Source: Aldehydirespirator sp965221605
Lineage (GTDB): Bacteria; Actinomycetota; Acidimicrobiia; Acidimicrobiales; Aldehydirespiratoraceae
DNA length: 64,000 bases
NCBI GenBank assembly: GCA_965221605.1
Contig: CBDCSK010000015.1
Coordinates: forward strand, 248,001-312,000
Direction of reading: 5' to 3'
Part shown: positions 1-8,371 of the stretch, piece by piece
Numbering within the stretch: position 1 is the first letter of the stretch
Layout of the letters: each line of letters opens with the position of its first letter
Notes under the pieces: model-generated
Told to the model about the DNA's origin: nothing
The model's input: the letters and a program-made list of their open reading frames with translations, nothing else
The model's database searches: none
Made by a program: the position numbers and the translations under genes

Positions 1-498
1 GCGAAGAACCTTGTCCTCACCGGGTTCATGGGAACGGGCAAGACGACGGTGGGTCGGATCCTGGCCGGACGCCTCGGCTTCGACTTCGTGGACACCGACG
101 CCGTGATCGAGTCGCAGGCCGGGCCGATACACGAGATCTTCGAGCGCGACGGCGAGGAGGCCTTCCGCGAGATGGAGCGACGGGCGGCCCGTGAGCTGGC
201 CGGTCGTGCCGGCCTGGTGATCGCCACCGGCGGGCGGATGATGCTCGATCCCGAGTGCGCGGCCTGCCTCGAGCCCGCGGCCGACGTCGTCTGCCTCGAC
301 GCCACTGCTGAGACCATCCTGGAGCGGATCGGCGACACCGCCCAAAGGCCCCTGCTGGACGTCGCCGACGCCCCGACCCGGGTGAGGGACTTGCTGGCCG
401 AGCGGGCCGACGGCTACGGGCGGTTCATGACCGTGGACACCGAGGGGCGCACCCCCTCCCAGGTGGCCGACGCAGTAATGGCCCAGCTCGGGCTATAA
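1..498 (+). CDS. aroK: Shikimate kinase, 5' end cut by window
   Basis: Phosphorylates shikimate with ATP in the cytoplasmic shikimate pathway. The frame is open from base 1, so the true start lies just outside the window; only a residue or two seems missing, because the nucleotide-binding strand and the Walker A motif GFMGTGKTTVG lie at the very start. Also visible are the shikimate-binding Asp in VDTDAVIE, an ATGGR segment in place of the usual GGG loop, and the lid/adenine region QRPLL. The length is near the usual 170 aa. The next gene, aroQ, starts 8 bp after the stop, so both belong to one aromatic amino-acid operon; aroB is not between them. Confidence 0.93.
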   Translation, partial: AKNLVLTGFMGTGKTTVGRILAGRLGFDFVDTDAVIESQAGPIHEIFERDGEEAFREMERRAARELAGRAGLVIATGGRMMLDPECAACLEPAADVVCLDATAETILERIGDTAQRPLLDVADAPTRVRDLLAERADGYGRFMTVDTEGRTPSQVADAVMAQLGL

Positions 499-505
499 CT
501 GCGCT

Positions 506-958
506 ATGGCGATAACGATCCTGGTAGTCAACGGCCCCAATCTCAACCTGCTCGGCGTCCGCGAGACCGACATCTACGGTGAGGGCACGCTCGACGAGTT
601 GATGGCCGGCGTCGCAGCCCACGCCGAGTCGCGGGGCGCGGTCGTGCGCCATGTGCAGTCCAACGTCGAGGGGGAGCTGGTGGAGGCCATACAGGCCGCC
701 GCGGCCGGCGGGGACGGCGCCGCTGACGGCGTCGTGCTCAACGCGGGCGCCCTGACCCACTACTCGATCGCGCTGCGCGATGCGATTGCCGCCGTCGACG
801 TGCCCGTGGTGGAGACGCACCTGTCGAACGTCTACGCCCGCGAGGACTTCCGGCACACGTCGGCCGTCGCCGCGGTATGCGTCGGGGTGATCACCGGCTT
901 CGGCGCGACCAGCTACCGGCTCGCGGTGGACGCCCTCGTCGACCTGCTCGACGGCTAG
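506..958 (+). CDS. aroQ: Type II 3-dehydroquinate dehydratase
   Basis: Dehydrates 3-dehydroquinate to 3-dehydroshikimate, the step two before the preceding kinase. The 150-aa length is typical of the small dodecameric type II enzyme. The N-terminal NGPNLNLLG motif, the QSNVEGELV segment, the NAGALTHYS segment and the FRHTS segment with the conserved His are all present. The catalytic Tyr lies in the ETDIYG region. NAGALTHYS differs slightly from the commoner NAGAYTHTS. ATG at 506 leaves 8 bp after aroK, which supports co-transcription. Confidence 0.94.
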   Translation: MAITILVVNGPNLNLLGVRETDIYGEGTLDELMAGVAAHAESRGAVVRHVQSNVEGELVEAIQAAAAGGDGAADGVVLNAGALTHYSIALRDAIAAVDVPVVETHLSNVYAREDFRHTSAVAAVCVGVITGFGATSYRLAVDALVDLLDG

Positions 959-1005
959 CTCCGAGCCGGCGCCGTGCTCGAACTCCCAGCTCAGTAGCGG
1001 CCACC

Positions 1006-2031
1006 ATGACCTCGGACGTCGTGACCCTGGAAGTGGATGGGCGGGCCGTTCGTGTGACCAATCCCGGCAAGGTCTTCTTCGGCGCCCGGGGAGAGACCAA
1101 GCTCGACCTCGTCGAGTACTACCTGTCGGTGGCCGAGCCGCTGCGGCGGGCCATGGGGGGCCGGCCGGTGCTGCTCGAGCGCTACCCGGACGGTGCCTCG
1201 GGCAAGTCGTTCTTCCAGAAGCGGGTGCCCAAGGGGGCTCCCGAGTGGCTGACCACGACGGTGGTGAGCACCCCCAACGGCACCCTGTCCAACGCCATGG
1301 TCGCCGCCGACCTCGCCCATGTGGTCTGGGCGGTCAACATGGGCTGCCTCGGATTCCATGTGTGGCCGTACCTCGCGGACGCCCCGGACTTCGCCGACGA
1401 GCTGCGAATCGATCTCGATCCCCAGCCCGGCGTCGTCTTCGACCAGGTGCGGGAGGCCGCCCGTGAAGTGAAGGCCGCCTTCGACGAGCTGCAGATGCCG
1501 GTCCACGTCAAGACCTCGGGCCGCCGGGGCCTGCACGTCTACTCCCGGCTGGCGCCCCGCTGGGACTCCTACGCGGTGCGGGCCGCGGCGGTGGCCCTGG
1601 CCCGGGAGATGGCCCGGCGCCGCCCCGACCTGATCACCGACGCCTGGTGGAAGGAGGAGCGGGGCCGGCGGGTGTTCGTGGACTTCAACCAGAACGCCCC
1701 CCACAAGACCGTGTTCGGGGCCTGGTCGGCCCGTCCCCGGGTGGGCGCGCAGGTCTCGGCACCGATCGGCTGGGACGAGGTCGACGAGGTGCAGCCCGAG
1801 GAGCTGACCATCGCCACCGTCGGGGCGCGGGTCTCACGGATCGGGGATCCCTGGGCCGCCATGGACGGAGAGCCCGCCTCGCTGGAGCCGCTGCTGGAGT
1901 GGCACGCTCGGGACATGGCCGCCGGCCTGATGGACGCTCCCTGGCCGCCGGTGTACCCGAAGATGCCCAACGAACCGCCCCGGGTGGCGCCCAGCCGGGC
2001 GGCGCGCACCACCGAGGAGGGCGCATCCTGA
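1006..2031 (+). CDS. LigD-type primase-polymerase domain protein (stand-alone)
   Basis: A 341-aa archaeo-eukaryotic-primase-like polymerase of the LigD PolDom family, which fills or extends ends during non-homologous end joining. Visible motifs are the metal-binding RIDLDPQPG, the catalytic His in TSGRRGLH, and the third acidic site in VFVDFNQNAP. The N-terminal VTNPGKVFF is also typical. No ligase or nuclease domain is attached and no Ku gene is in the window, so this is a single-domain form. An upstream in-frame start (877) would lie inside aroQ; ATG 1006 is preferred. The stop shares one base with the next ATG (TGATG). Confidence 0.88.
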   Translation: MTSDVVTLEVDGRAVRVTNPGKVFFGARGETKLDLVEYYLSVAEPLRRAMGGRPVLLERYPDGASGKSFFQKRVPKGAPEWLTTTVVSTPNGTLSNAMVAADLAHVVWAVNMGCLGFHVWPYLADAPDFADELRIDLDPQPGVVFDQVREAAREVKAAFDELQMPVHVKTSGRRGLHVYSRLAPRWDSYAVRAAAVALAREMARRRPDLITDAWWKEERGRRVFVDFNQNAPHKTVFGAWSARPRVGAQVSAPIGWDEVDEVQPEELTIATVGARVSRIGDPWAAMDGEPASLEPLLEWHARDMAAGLMDAPWPPVYPKMPNEPPRVAPSRAARTTEEGAS

Positions 2032-2960
2032 TGAAGCCTCGCCTGTCGATGCACCTTGTCAACTTCGCGGCCGAACCGCCCGGCGACTGGCAGCGCCTGT
2101 TCGATCTGGCCGTGGCCGCCGACCGGACGGGCATCGGCCGGCTGGTGGTGTCGGACCACGTCGTCCACGGCGAGCGTCTCGACCGCTACGCCGACCCGGC
2201 CCTGGGCGGGCTGGCCGGCGGCCGCCAGCCCACCGGTCCCGACGGGGCCTGGCTCGAGCCCCTTACGGTGCTGGCCATGGTCGGTGCCCTCACCGGGCGG
2301 GTGCGTCTGTGCCCGATGATTCTGCTGGCCGCGCTGCGCCGCCCGATAGTGCTGGCCAAGACGGCGGCCACCATCGACGTGCTCACCGGCGGCCGGCTGG
2401 ACCTGGGCGTGGGCGTGGGCTGGCAGCAGGAGGAGTACGAGGCCGCCGGTCTGGACTTCGCGGCCCGGGGGCGCCTGCTCGATCACACTCTGGAGGTTTG
2501 CCACGCCTTGTGGACCCAGGAGCGGGCCTCGGTCAGCACCGCAGGGCTGAGCTTCGAGGGCATACACCAGATGCCCAAGCCGACCGCCGGAACGGTGCCG
2601 GTGTGGGTCAGCGGCACCGTCAACCGGCGCTCGATGGACCGTCTGGCCCGCTTCGGCTCGGGCTGGATCCCGTGGGGTCCCGACGCAGCCGACATCGCCG
2701 TGGGCATAGACCGGATGCGCGAGGCGGTGGCCGCCACCGGCCGGGACCCGTCGGGAATCGAGGTCGCGGCGAACGTGAGGCTCGAACGCGACGATCGCGG
2801 CGAGCCGCAGATCGCACCCACCATGGCCGCGGTACCTGGGCTGATTGCTGCGGGCGCGACCGATTTCGGCATCCGCCTGCCGACGCCGCAGGGTGTCGAG
2901 CGGGCCGAGGAGTACCTGACGCCCTGGGTCGAGGCGTTCGAGGCCGCGGCCGGAGGGTGA
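2031..2960 (+). CDS. LLM-class F420-dependent oxidoreductase
   Basis: A 309-aa luciferase-like TIM-barrel flavoenzyme, most likely using coenzyme F420. Family hallmarks are the N-terminal barrel strand, SDHVV near residue 45, the KTAATIDVLTGGRLDLGVG segment, WQQEEYEAAG, and the VPVWVSG strand. The substrate cannot be told from sequence. ATG 2031 overlaps the preceding stop by one base, so the two genes are translationally coupled. That coupling is not a known functional link between a DNA polymerase domain and an oxidoreductase and may reflect gene packing only. Confidence 0.85.
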   Translation: MKPRLSMHLVNFAAEPPGDWQRLFDLAVAADRTGIGRLVVSDHVVHGERLDRYADPALGGLAGGRQPTGPDGAWLEPLTVLAMVGALTGRVRLCPMILLAALRRPIVLAKTAATIDVLTGGRLDLGVGVGWQQEEYEAAGLDFAARGRLLDHTLEVCHALWTQERASVSTAGLSFEGIHQMPKPTAGTVPVWVSGTVNRRSMDRLARFGSGWIPWGPDAADIAVGIDRMREAVAATGRDPSGIEVAANVRLERDDRGEPQIAPTMAAVPGLIAAGATDFGIRLPTPQGVERAEEYLTPWVEAFEAAAGG

Positions 2961-2965
2961 CCGGC

Positions 2966-4510
2966 ATGCGTAGCGGGCCCCGCAACCCGTTCCTGGCCGA
3001 CAGCGGCAACGCCATGGCCCACGGCCGCTGCGACCAGCAGGACAACACCCCCGGACCGGGCCCCGAGGGGCCGACCGAGGTCCTGGGGGCAGGCGACATC
3101 CAGTACGCGCCCCTAGGACCGGGGCACTTCGGCGGGCTGATATCGGGCCGCTATCCCGACGGGCGCAGAGCGATCTGGTCCAACGGCCGCCAGACCATCG
3201 TCAAGCTCGACTACGACACCCTGGAGGTGCTCGCCACCCTGCCCACCGGCACCGAGCCCATCACCGGTCAGGCCGAGTTAGACGCTCTCGAGGCCGGCCT
3301 CGACGACCTCGACGGCGACGAAGCCGTCGCCCACGCCATAGACATCGCGCTCCGCTTCATGACCGGGCTCGACGGCATCTACTCGCTGCTCGACTGCGAC
3401 CACACCCTGTTCCTGGGCCGCAAGGACCACGCCGCGGCCTACGTCGAGGTAGACCCCTCGGATCCGGGCAGCCCCATCGTCGAACGGGACCGGTGGCCGC
3501 GTCCCGACGGCATCGACGGGTACTTCCTGGGGATCAACATCACCTTCGACGGCCGGCTGGTGATGACCACCGACCACGGCTGGGTGGTGTGCGTGGCCCG
3601 GGACTTCAGCCACTACGACGCCATCCAGCTTCCCGGCGCCGACACCGACGCAGCCGAGCACTGCGCCGATCGGGCCGCCCGGCACGGCCATACCGGCTAC
3701 GGCTGGGTGCGAACCAGCTCCTGCGTCGGCGACGACGGCGGGATCTACGTCAGCTCGGTCGACACCATCCACAAGGTCGTGTGGACCGGCGAGCGGCTGT
3801 CGCTCGATCCCGCCGACGGCGCCTGGTCGGCCCGCTACCGCAACGGCGGCGGCGACGGCTCGGGCACCACCCCGTCGCTCATGGGCTTCGGACCCGACGA
3901 GGACCGCTTCGTCGTGATCGGCGACGGCGACGAGGTGGTCAACATCACCCTGCTGTGGCGCGACGAGATACCCGAGGACTGGGAGCAGCTCCCCGGCGCC
4001 CCGTCGCGGCGGATCGCCGGGATCGGTCCGGCCCACATGGGCGACCCGGACCGGCCCGAGATCAAGACCGAGCAGTCGATCACGGTGTCGGGCTACGGCG
4101 CCATGACCGTCAACAACGAGCCCGCCTCGCTGCCGCCCGGATGGCCCGCCGCCCGGGCCCAAATGTTCAGCTTCTTCCTGGGTCACAAGCCCGCCTACAC
4201 GCCCTACGGCCTGCACAAGTACCAGTGGGACCCGGCCGAGCGCCGGCTCGTCGAGGCCTGGGTCAACACCGAGGTGTCCTCGCCGAACTCGGTGCCCTTC
4301 GTGGCTGAGGGGTCAGACCTGGTGTACACCTGCGGCACCCGCTACGGTCGCTGGACCATCGAGGCCCTCGACTGGACCACCGGCGAGAGCCGCTTCCACT
4401 ACGTGGTCGGCGGATCTCGCTACAACACTCTCGGAGGCGGCGTCACCGTCGACGACGACGGCCGGCTCCTCTACGGAACCATCTTCGGCAAGACCCGCAT
4501 CCTCCGCTGA
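2966..4510 (+). CDS. Uncharacterised protein, possible beta-propeller
   Basis: A 514-aa protein I cannot assign to a family. It has no signal peptide or membrane segment. Many short strands separated by Gly/Asp turns (such as GDDGGIYVSSVDTIHKVVW, FGPDEDRFVVIGDGDE and TVDDDGRLLYGTIFG) resemble blades of a propeller of the SMP-30/PQQ-like kind. An N-terminal stretch with conserved-looking RNPFLADSGNAMAHG could carry a ligand or metal. ATG 2966 lies 6 bp after the oxidoreductase stop, suggesting one transcript. The function is unknown; a sugar- or lactone-handling role would be a guess. Confidence 0.75.
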   Translation: MRSGPRNPFLADSGNAMAHGRCDQQDNTPGPGPEGPTEVLGAGDIQYAPLGPGHFGGLISGRYPDGRRAIWSNGRQTIVKLDYDTLEVLATLPTGTEPITGQAELDALEAGLDDLDGDEAVAHAIDIALRFMTGLDGIYSLLDCDHTLFLGRKDHAAAYVEVDPSDPGSPIVERDRWPRPDGIDGYFLGINITFDGRLVMTTDHGWVVCVARDFSHYDAIQLPGADTDAAEHCADRAARHGHTGYGWVRTSSCVGDDGGIYVSSVDTIHKVVWTGERLSLDPADGAWSARYRNGGGDGSGTTPSLMGFGPDEDRFVVIGDGDEVVNITLLWRDEIPEDWEQLPGAPSRRIAGIGPAHMGDPDRPEIKTEQSITVSGYGAMTVNNEPASLPPGWPAARAQMFSFFLGHKPAYTPYGLHKYQWDPAERRLVEAWVNTEVSSPNSVPFVAEGSDLVYTCGTRYGRWTIEALDWTTGESRFHYVVGGSRYNTLGGGVTVDDDGRLLYGTIFGKTRILR

Positions 4511-4575
4511 GGCGCCCGAGCCTCACGGGTCCCTTACTCGGCCCATGTTGTTCTCGGCCGCTGCCGCGGAGCGGG

Positions 4576-5898
4576 TCAGCGGGGGCGCATGTTGCGGAAG
4601 ATGGCCTCGTAGGCGTGGTGCTCGGCCATCCGGCGGGCGATCACGGTGTTCGTCTCCGAAACCCATCGTCGTGCACCCAGGTCGAGCCGGTCGTTGAGGG
4701 ACTGCTCGAGCCGGTCGGTGAGGAGAGCCCTGAGCCGCGGGTCCAGATCGTCTTCGAGGAGGTCCTCGTAGCGAGGGCCTAGCACGTCGTCGAGCACGTA
4801 GCCGACGGACTCGTCGATGTCGACGTCGCTGCCGAAGGCGCCGGCGGCCTGCTTCGTGCCCTCGTAGGCGGCGTAGTTGGCCGCGGTGCCCTTCATGGCC
4901 AGCTGTCCCCCCTCCTGGGCAGCTGCTCGCGTTCCGCGGCTGCGGAATGTGCTGGCCACCCTGTCGACGACCTTCTTGGCGCCCCGCAGACCCGACGATG
5001 ACAGGCCCGGCAGCGGGACCAGGCCGAGAGCGAAGAGCGAGGCAGTCTGGTAGTCGCGGTTGACCGCGTAGTAGAGCGCCCTAGCGCCGTCGACGACATC
5101 GCCGATGACCGGCACGAACGACACGACCTCGAGCGCGCCCCCCAATCCGATGCCGTCACCGCTGCTGTGGTAGGCGCGGTCGTCGAGCACCTGCTGGACG
5201 GCGCCGGCCTCCTCCGGGGACAGGTTGTAGTCGCTGAGGAAGACCTCGAAGTCCCGGCGGCTCATGAAGCCGTCCGGTGCCTCCCCGCCGACCGCGTCGA
5301 TGGTCGCCACCTGCGGCAGCAGCGCCGACCAGGCCGCGGTCTTGTCCAGGAAGGCGTCGATGTCGTCGCGGCTCATGAGACCGTCGCGGTCGTCGGGGTC
5401 GAAGGCGAACTCGCCCTCGTAGGCCGCGTCGAGATAGTCGTCGTTGTGCTTGGCCGTCTCGACCTGGTCGAAGAAGCGGTCGTGGTCGAGCAGCCAGGCC
5501 GCGGCCTCGGCAGTGGCCGAGTCAGCGGCGTGAACCGCCCACCGCAGATCACGGCGCGACAGCAGCCCGTCGGCCCGGTCCGGGTCGCCCCGGGACTCGA
5601 TCATCGCGAAGTGCGCCCGGATCCGCTCCAGCGCGGCGAGGCCCTCGTTCATCTCGGACCCGCCGGCCAGCACGACCCGGGTCCGCTCCTGGAGATCCAA
5701 GGCGCTGTCTCGCAGCTCGCCGGCCACCCGGCGCACTCCGGTCGGTACGTCGGGCACAGGGCCGCCCAGCAGTGACGAGGCCTCTGCCAGTGGCCCCACC
5801 AAGGCTTGAGCGTCCTGATCGAGGTCTTGGGCGGCCACCTCCATCCGCTGGCGGAGCTCCACCGCCCGCACCGTGTCCAGAGCCATCAGATCTGACAT
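4576..5898 (-). CDS. EF-hand-like, polymorphic-toxin-like protein
   Basis: A 440-aa protein with no strong family match by eye. Residues 1-95 are helical and WXG/LXG-like. Three EF-hand-like loops follow: DPDRADGLLSRRD (about 105-117), DPDDRDGLMSRDD (167-179) and a weaker one with EAPDGFMSRRD (206-216). Residues 256-300 are a hydrophobic, Gly-rich stretch (FVPVIGDVVDGARALYY, then LGLVPLPGL) that strongly resembles the pre-toxin segment seen before C-terminal toxin domains of polymorphic toxins. The last 140 residues are charged and helical and unassigned. No immunity gene is obvious beside it. Toxin function is inferred only from this layout. An alternative start is ATG 5886. Confidence 0.7.
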   Translation of the reverse strand: MSDLMALDTVRAVELRQRMEVAAQDLDQDAQALVGPLAEASSLLGGPVPDVPTGVRRVAGELRDSALDLQERTRVVLAGGSEMNEGLAALERIRAHFAMIESRGDPDRADGLLSRRDLRWAVHAADSATAEAAAWLLDHDRFFDQVETAKHNDDYLDAAYEGEFAFDPDDRDGLMSRDDIDAFLDKTAAWSALLPQVATIDAVGGEAPDGFMSRRDFEVFLSDYNLSPEEAGAVQQVLDDRAYHSSGDGIGLGGALEVVSFVPVIGDVVDGARALYYAVNRDYQTASLFALGLVPLPGLSSSGLRGAKKVVDRVASTFRSRGTRAAAQEGGQLAMKGTAANYAAYEGTKQAAGAFGSDVDIDESVGYVLDDVLGPRYEDLLEDDLDPRLRALLTDRLEQSLNDRLDLGARRWVSETNTVIARRMAEHHAYEAIFRNMRPR

Positions 5899-5981
5899 GA
5901 AAAATCATGAAAACATGTGTGAAGTGCATTTGCAACCCGTCAGAGTGAATAATCCGGCGCGACCTGAGGCAGGCTGGCGAT

Positions 5982-6500
5982 GTGAGCACCGCACAGGTGT
6001 CCGACTTCTTCGCCGTCCTGGCGCTGGGGGCGCTGGCGATCGGCTGCCTGAGCCTCGCCGGCGCCCTCTCGCCGATGGCGCCGGCGAGGGCGCTCCAGCT
6101 GCGGCCGGTGCTGCTGCCTCTGGGGCTGGCCATAGCCGCGGTGGCGACCGCCGGGAGCCTCTACTACTCCGAGGTGGCCGGATACCCGCCCTGCGAGATG
6201 TGCTGGTACCAGCGGATCTGCATGTACTCGCTGGTGCCCGTGCTGGCGGTGGCGGTGGCCCGGCGCGACCGCCGGGGCGGCTGGTACGCCCTGCCGCTGG
6301 CCGTGGCCGGCTTGGGCCTGTCGGTGTACCACTACCAACTCCAACTGCTGCCGGCGCAGGGCTCGACCTGCGATGTGTCGGCCCCCTGCACCTACCAATG
6401 GGTGGACAGCTTCGGGTTCATGTCGATCCCGTTCATGGCCGGCTGCGGATTCATCGGAGTCGCTGGGTTGGCCGTGCTTTCGCTACGGTCAGGGCGATGA
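5982..6500 (+). CDS. DsbB/BdbC-family disulfide oxidoreductase
   Basis: A 172-aa membrane protein that would reoxidise a DsbA-type partner using quinone. Four to five membrane helices are visible. The first periplasmic loop carries CEMCWYQR (the CXXC pair) and the second carries a CDVSAPC pair, matching the four essential cysteines of DsbB. GTG 5982 is the start. The stop overlaps the next gene, a thioredoxin-like protein, by 4 bp (ATGA), so both are probably made together as an extracytoplasmic thiol system. Menaquinone, whose genes lie further on, would be the natural electron acceptor. Confidence 0.88.
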   Translation: MSTAQVSDFFAVLALGALAIGCLSLAGALSPMAPARALQLRPVLLPLGLAIAAVATAGSLYYSEVAGYPPCEMCWYQRICMYSLVPVLAVAVARRDRRGGWYALPLAVAGLGLSVYHYQLQLLPAQGSTCDVSAPCTYQWVDSFGFMSIPFMAGCGFIGVAGLAVLSLRSGR

Positions 6501-7189
6501 GCAACCGGCCCAGGGTTCAGAAGTCCCGGAGCGGCTCGCGGCCGTCCGGCGGGCGCTCCGAGGCGGGCTCCAACCCGCTTCTGAAGTGGCTGATCATCGG
6601 CGTCGCGGCACTGGTCGTGGTGGCGGTAGGTATCTCTTTCCTGGCCGGCAGGGACGCCGAGCAGCGGGCGCAGGACTCCGGCGTGCTCCAGGTCGCCGAC
6701 GTCAGCATCGAGGGCGCGCCGCTGCCGTCGTTCGATGGCCAGGAGCCCGATCCCGCCATGGAGAGGGAGGCTCCCGCCTTCGCGGCCACCACCTTCGACG
6801 GCGTCGAGGTCAGCGTGCTGCCCGGAGACGGCACCGCCAAGGTGATCGGCTTCTACGCGCACTGGTGCCCGCACTGCCAGCGGGAGCTTCCCCGTCTGGC
6901 CGACTGGCTGGCCACCAACGAGCTGCCCGCCGGCGTGGAGGTGATCGCGGTCAGCACGGCGGTCGACCCGGGTCGAGGCAACTACCCGCCATCGGCCTGG
7001 TTCGAGGAGGAGCAATGGCCCGCGGTGGCGGTGCGCGACTCCGAGAGCAACGAGATCGGCGACGCCTACGGGCTGCGAGGATTCCCCTACACGGTGGGGC
7101 TCGACGCTGATGGCAGGGTCGTCGCCAGGGTGAGCGGGGAACTGAACGACGCCGCCTGGGAGTTCCTGCTCCAGCTCGTCGCCCCGTGA
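6497..7189 (+). CDS. Membrane-anchored TlpA-like thioredoxin
   Basis: A 230-aa protein with a basic N-terminus, one membrane helix at about residues 30-50 (LLKWLIIGVAALVVVAVGI) and an extracytoplasmic thioredoxin fold. The active site is AHWCPHC, a CPHC as in DsbA, and a cis-Pro lies in GFPYTVGL. It would act as the oxidant or reductant partner of the DsbB-like protein it overlaps by 4 bp. The following aminotransferase also overlaps by 4 bp (GTGA). ATG 6497 is chosen from the overlap and because it precedes the anchor directly. Confidence 0.87.
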   Translation: MSNRPRVQKSRSGSRPSGGRSEAGSNPLLKWLIIGVAALVVVAVGISFLAGRDAEQRAQDSGVLQVADVSIEGAPLPSFDGQEPDPAMEREAPAFAATTFDGVEVSVLPGDGTAKVIGFYAHWCPHCQRELPRLADWLATNELPAGVEVIAVSTAVDPGRGNYPPSAWFEEEQWPAVAVRDSESNEIGDAYGLRGFPYTVGLDADGRVVARVSGELNDAAWEFLLQLVAP

Positions 7190-8364
7190 CCGGCGAGCGC
7201 CTCCCTTTCCTGTGTGATCGTCTGCAGGAGTTCGGCGGGGCGTCGGTGTTCGCGGAGATGTCGGCGCTGGCGGTGCGGACCGGCGCCATCAACCTGGGCC
7301 AGGGCTTCCCCGACACCAACGGGCCGCCGGCCGTCGCCCAGGCCGCCATCGAGGCCATCCGGGGCGACTACAACCAGTACCCGCCCGGAATCGGCTACCC
7401 CGTTCTGCGTCAGGCGGTGGCGGAGCACCAGAAACGGTTCTGGGGCCTTGAGTTCGACCCCGACACCGAGGTGCTGATCACCGCGGGCGCCACCGAGGCC
7501 ATCACCGCCGCGATCCTGGCCCTGTGCGGTCCCGGCGACGAGGTGGTGACCTTCGAGCCCTACTTCGACATCTACCCGGCCGACATATCCATGGCCGGAG
7601 CCGAGCGGCGGCTGGTGCAGCTGCGGCCTCCCGCCTACACCTTCGACCCCGACGAGCTGGCCGCCGCCTTCGGACCCCGCACGAGGGTCCTGGTGCTCAA
7701 CTCACCCCACAACCCCACCGGCAAGGTCTTCAGCGTCGAAGAGCTAGACATGATCGCCCGGCTGTGCGTGGAGCACGACGTGATCGCCATCACCGACGAG
7801 GTGTACGAGCACCTGGTCTTCGACGAGAACGCCCATGTGCCCCTAGCCACCCGTCCCGGCATGGCCGACCGAACCGTCACCATCTCGTCGGGCGGTAAGA
7901 CGCTGTCGTTCACCGGCTGGAAGATCGGCTGGGTGTGCGCCCGCGGTGAGCTGGTCCGGGCCGTGCAGGCGGCCAAGCAGCTGCTCACCTACGTCAGCGG
8001 CGGGCCGTTCCAGCCCGCGGTCGCCGTCGGGCTGGGCCTCGACGACCAGTTCTTCGCCGAGCTGGCCGCCGACCTCCAGGCCCGCCGCGACCTGCTGTGC
8101 GCGGGCCTGGCCGCGGCCGGCTTCGAGCCTGCCGTGCCCCAGGGCACCTACTACATCACCGCCGACATCCGCCCTCTCGGAGCGTCGGACGGCCTGGACT
8201 TCTGCCGGGCCCTGCCCGAGATGTGCGGCGTGGTGGCGGTGCCGGTCCAGGTGCTATGCGACGACAAGGCGATGGGCGCCCCCTTCGTGCGCTTCGCGGC
8301 GTGCAAGCGCCCCGAGGTGCTCAACGAGGTCGTCGAGCGCCTCGCCGCCCTGGCCGACCGCTGA
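7186..8364 (+). CDS. PLP aminotransferase, DapC-like
   Basis: A 392-aa class I/II aminotransferase. The PLP lysine is in SSGGKTLSFTGWKIGW, NSPHNPTGKVF is the substrate/PLP loop, and ITDEVYEHLVF carries the Asp and Tyr that contact PLP. The N-terminal INLGQGFPDTNGP and the GGxFQPA-type segment match actinobacterial N-succinyldiaminopimelate aminotransferases (DapC, lysine and peptidoglycan synthesis) and the related kynurenine/methionine aminotransferases. No other lysine gene is nearby, so the substrate is not settled. GTG 7186 overlaps the preceding stop. Confidence 0.82.
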   Translation: MTGERLPFLCDRLQEFGGASVFAEMSALAVRTGAINLGQGFPDTNGPPAVAQAAIEAIRGDYNQYPPGIGYPVLRQAVAEHQKRFWGLEFDPDTEVLITAGATEAITAAILALCGPGDEVVTFEPYFDIYPADISMAGAERRLVQLRPPAYTFDPDELAAAFGPRTRVLVLNSPHNPTGKVFSVEELDMIARLCVEHDVIAITDEVYEHLVFDENAHVPLATRPGMADRTVTISSGGKTLSFTGWKIGWVCARGELVRAVQAAKQLLTYVSGGPFQPAVAVGLGLDDQFFAELAADLQARRDLLCAGLAAAGFEPAVPQGTYYITADIRPLGASDGLDFCRALPEMCGVVAVPVQVLCDDKAMGAPFVRFAACKRPEVLNEVVERLAALADR

Positions 8365-8371
8365 CCGGCCT

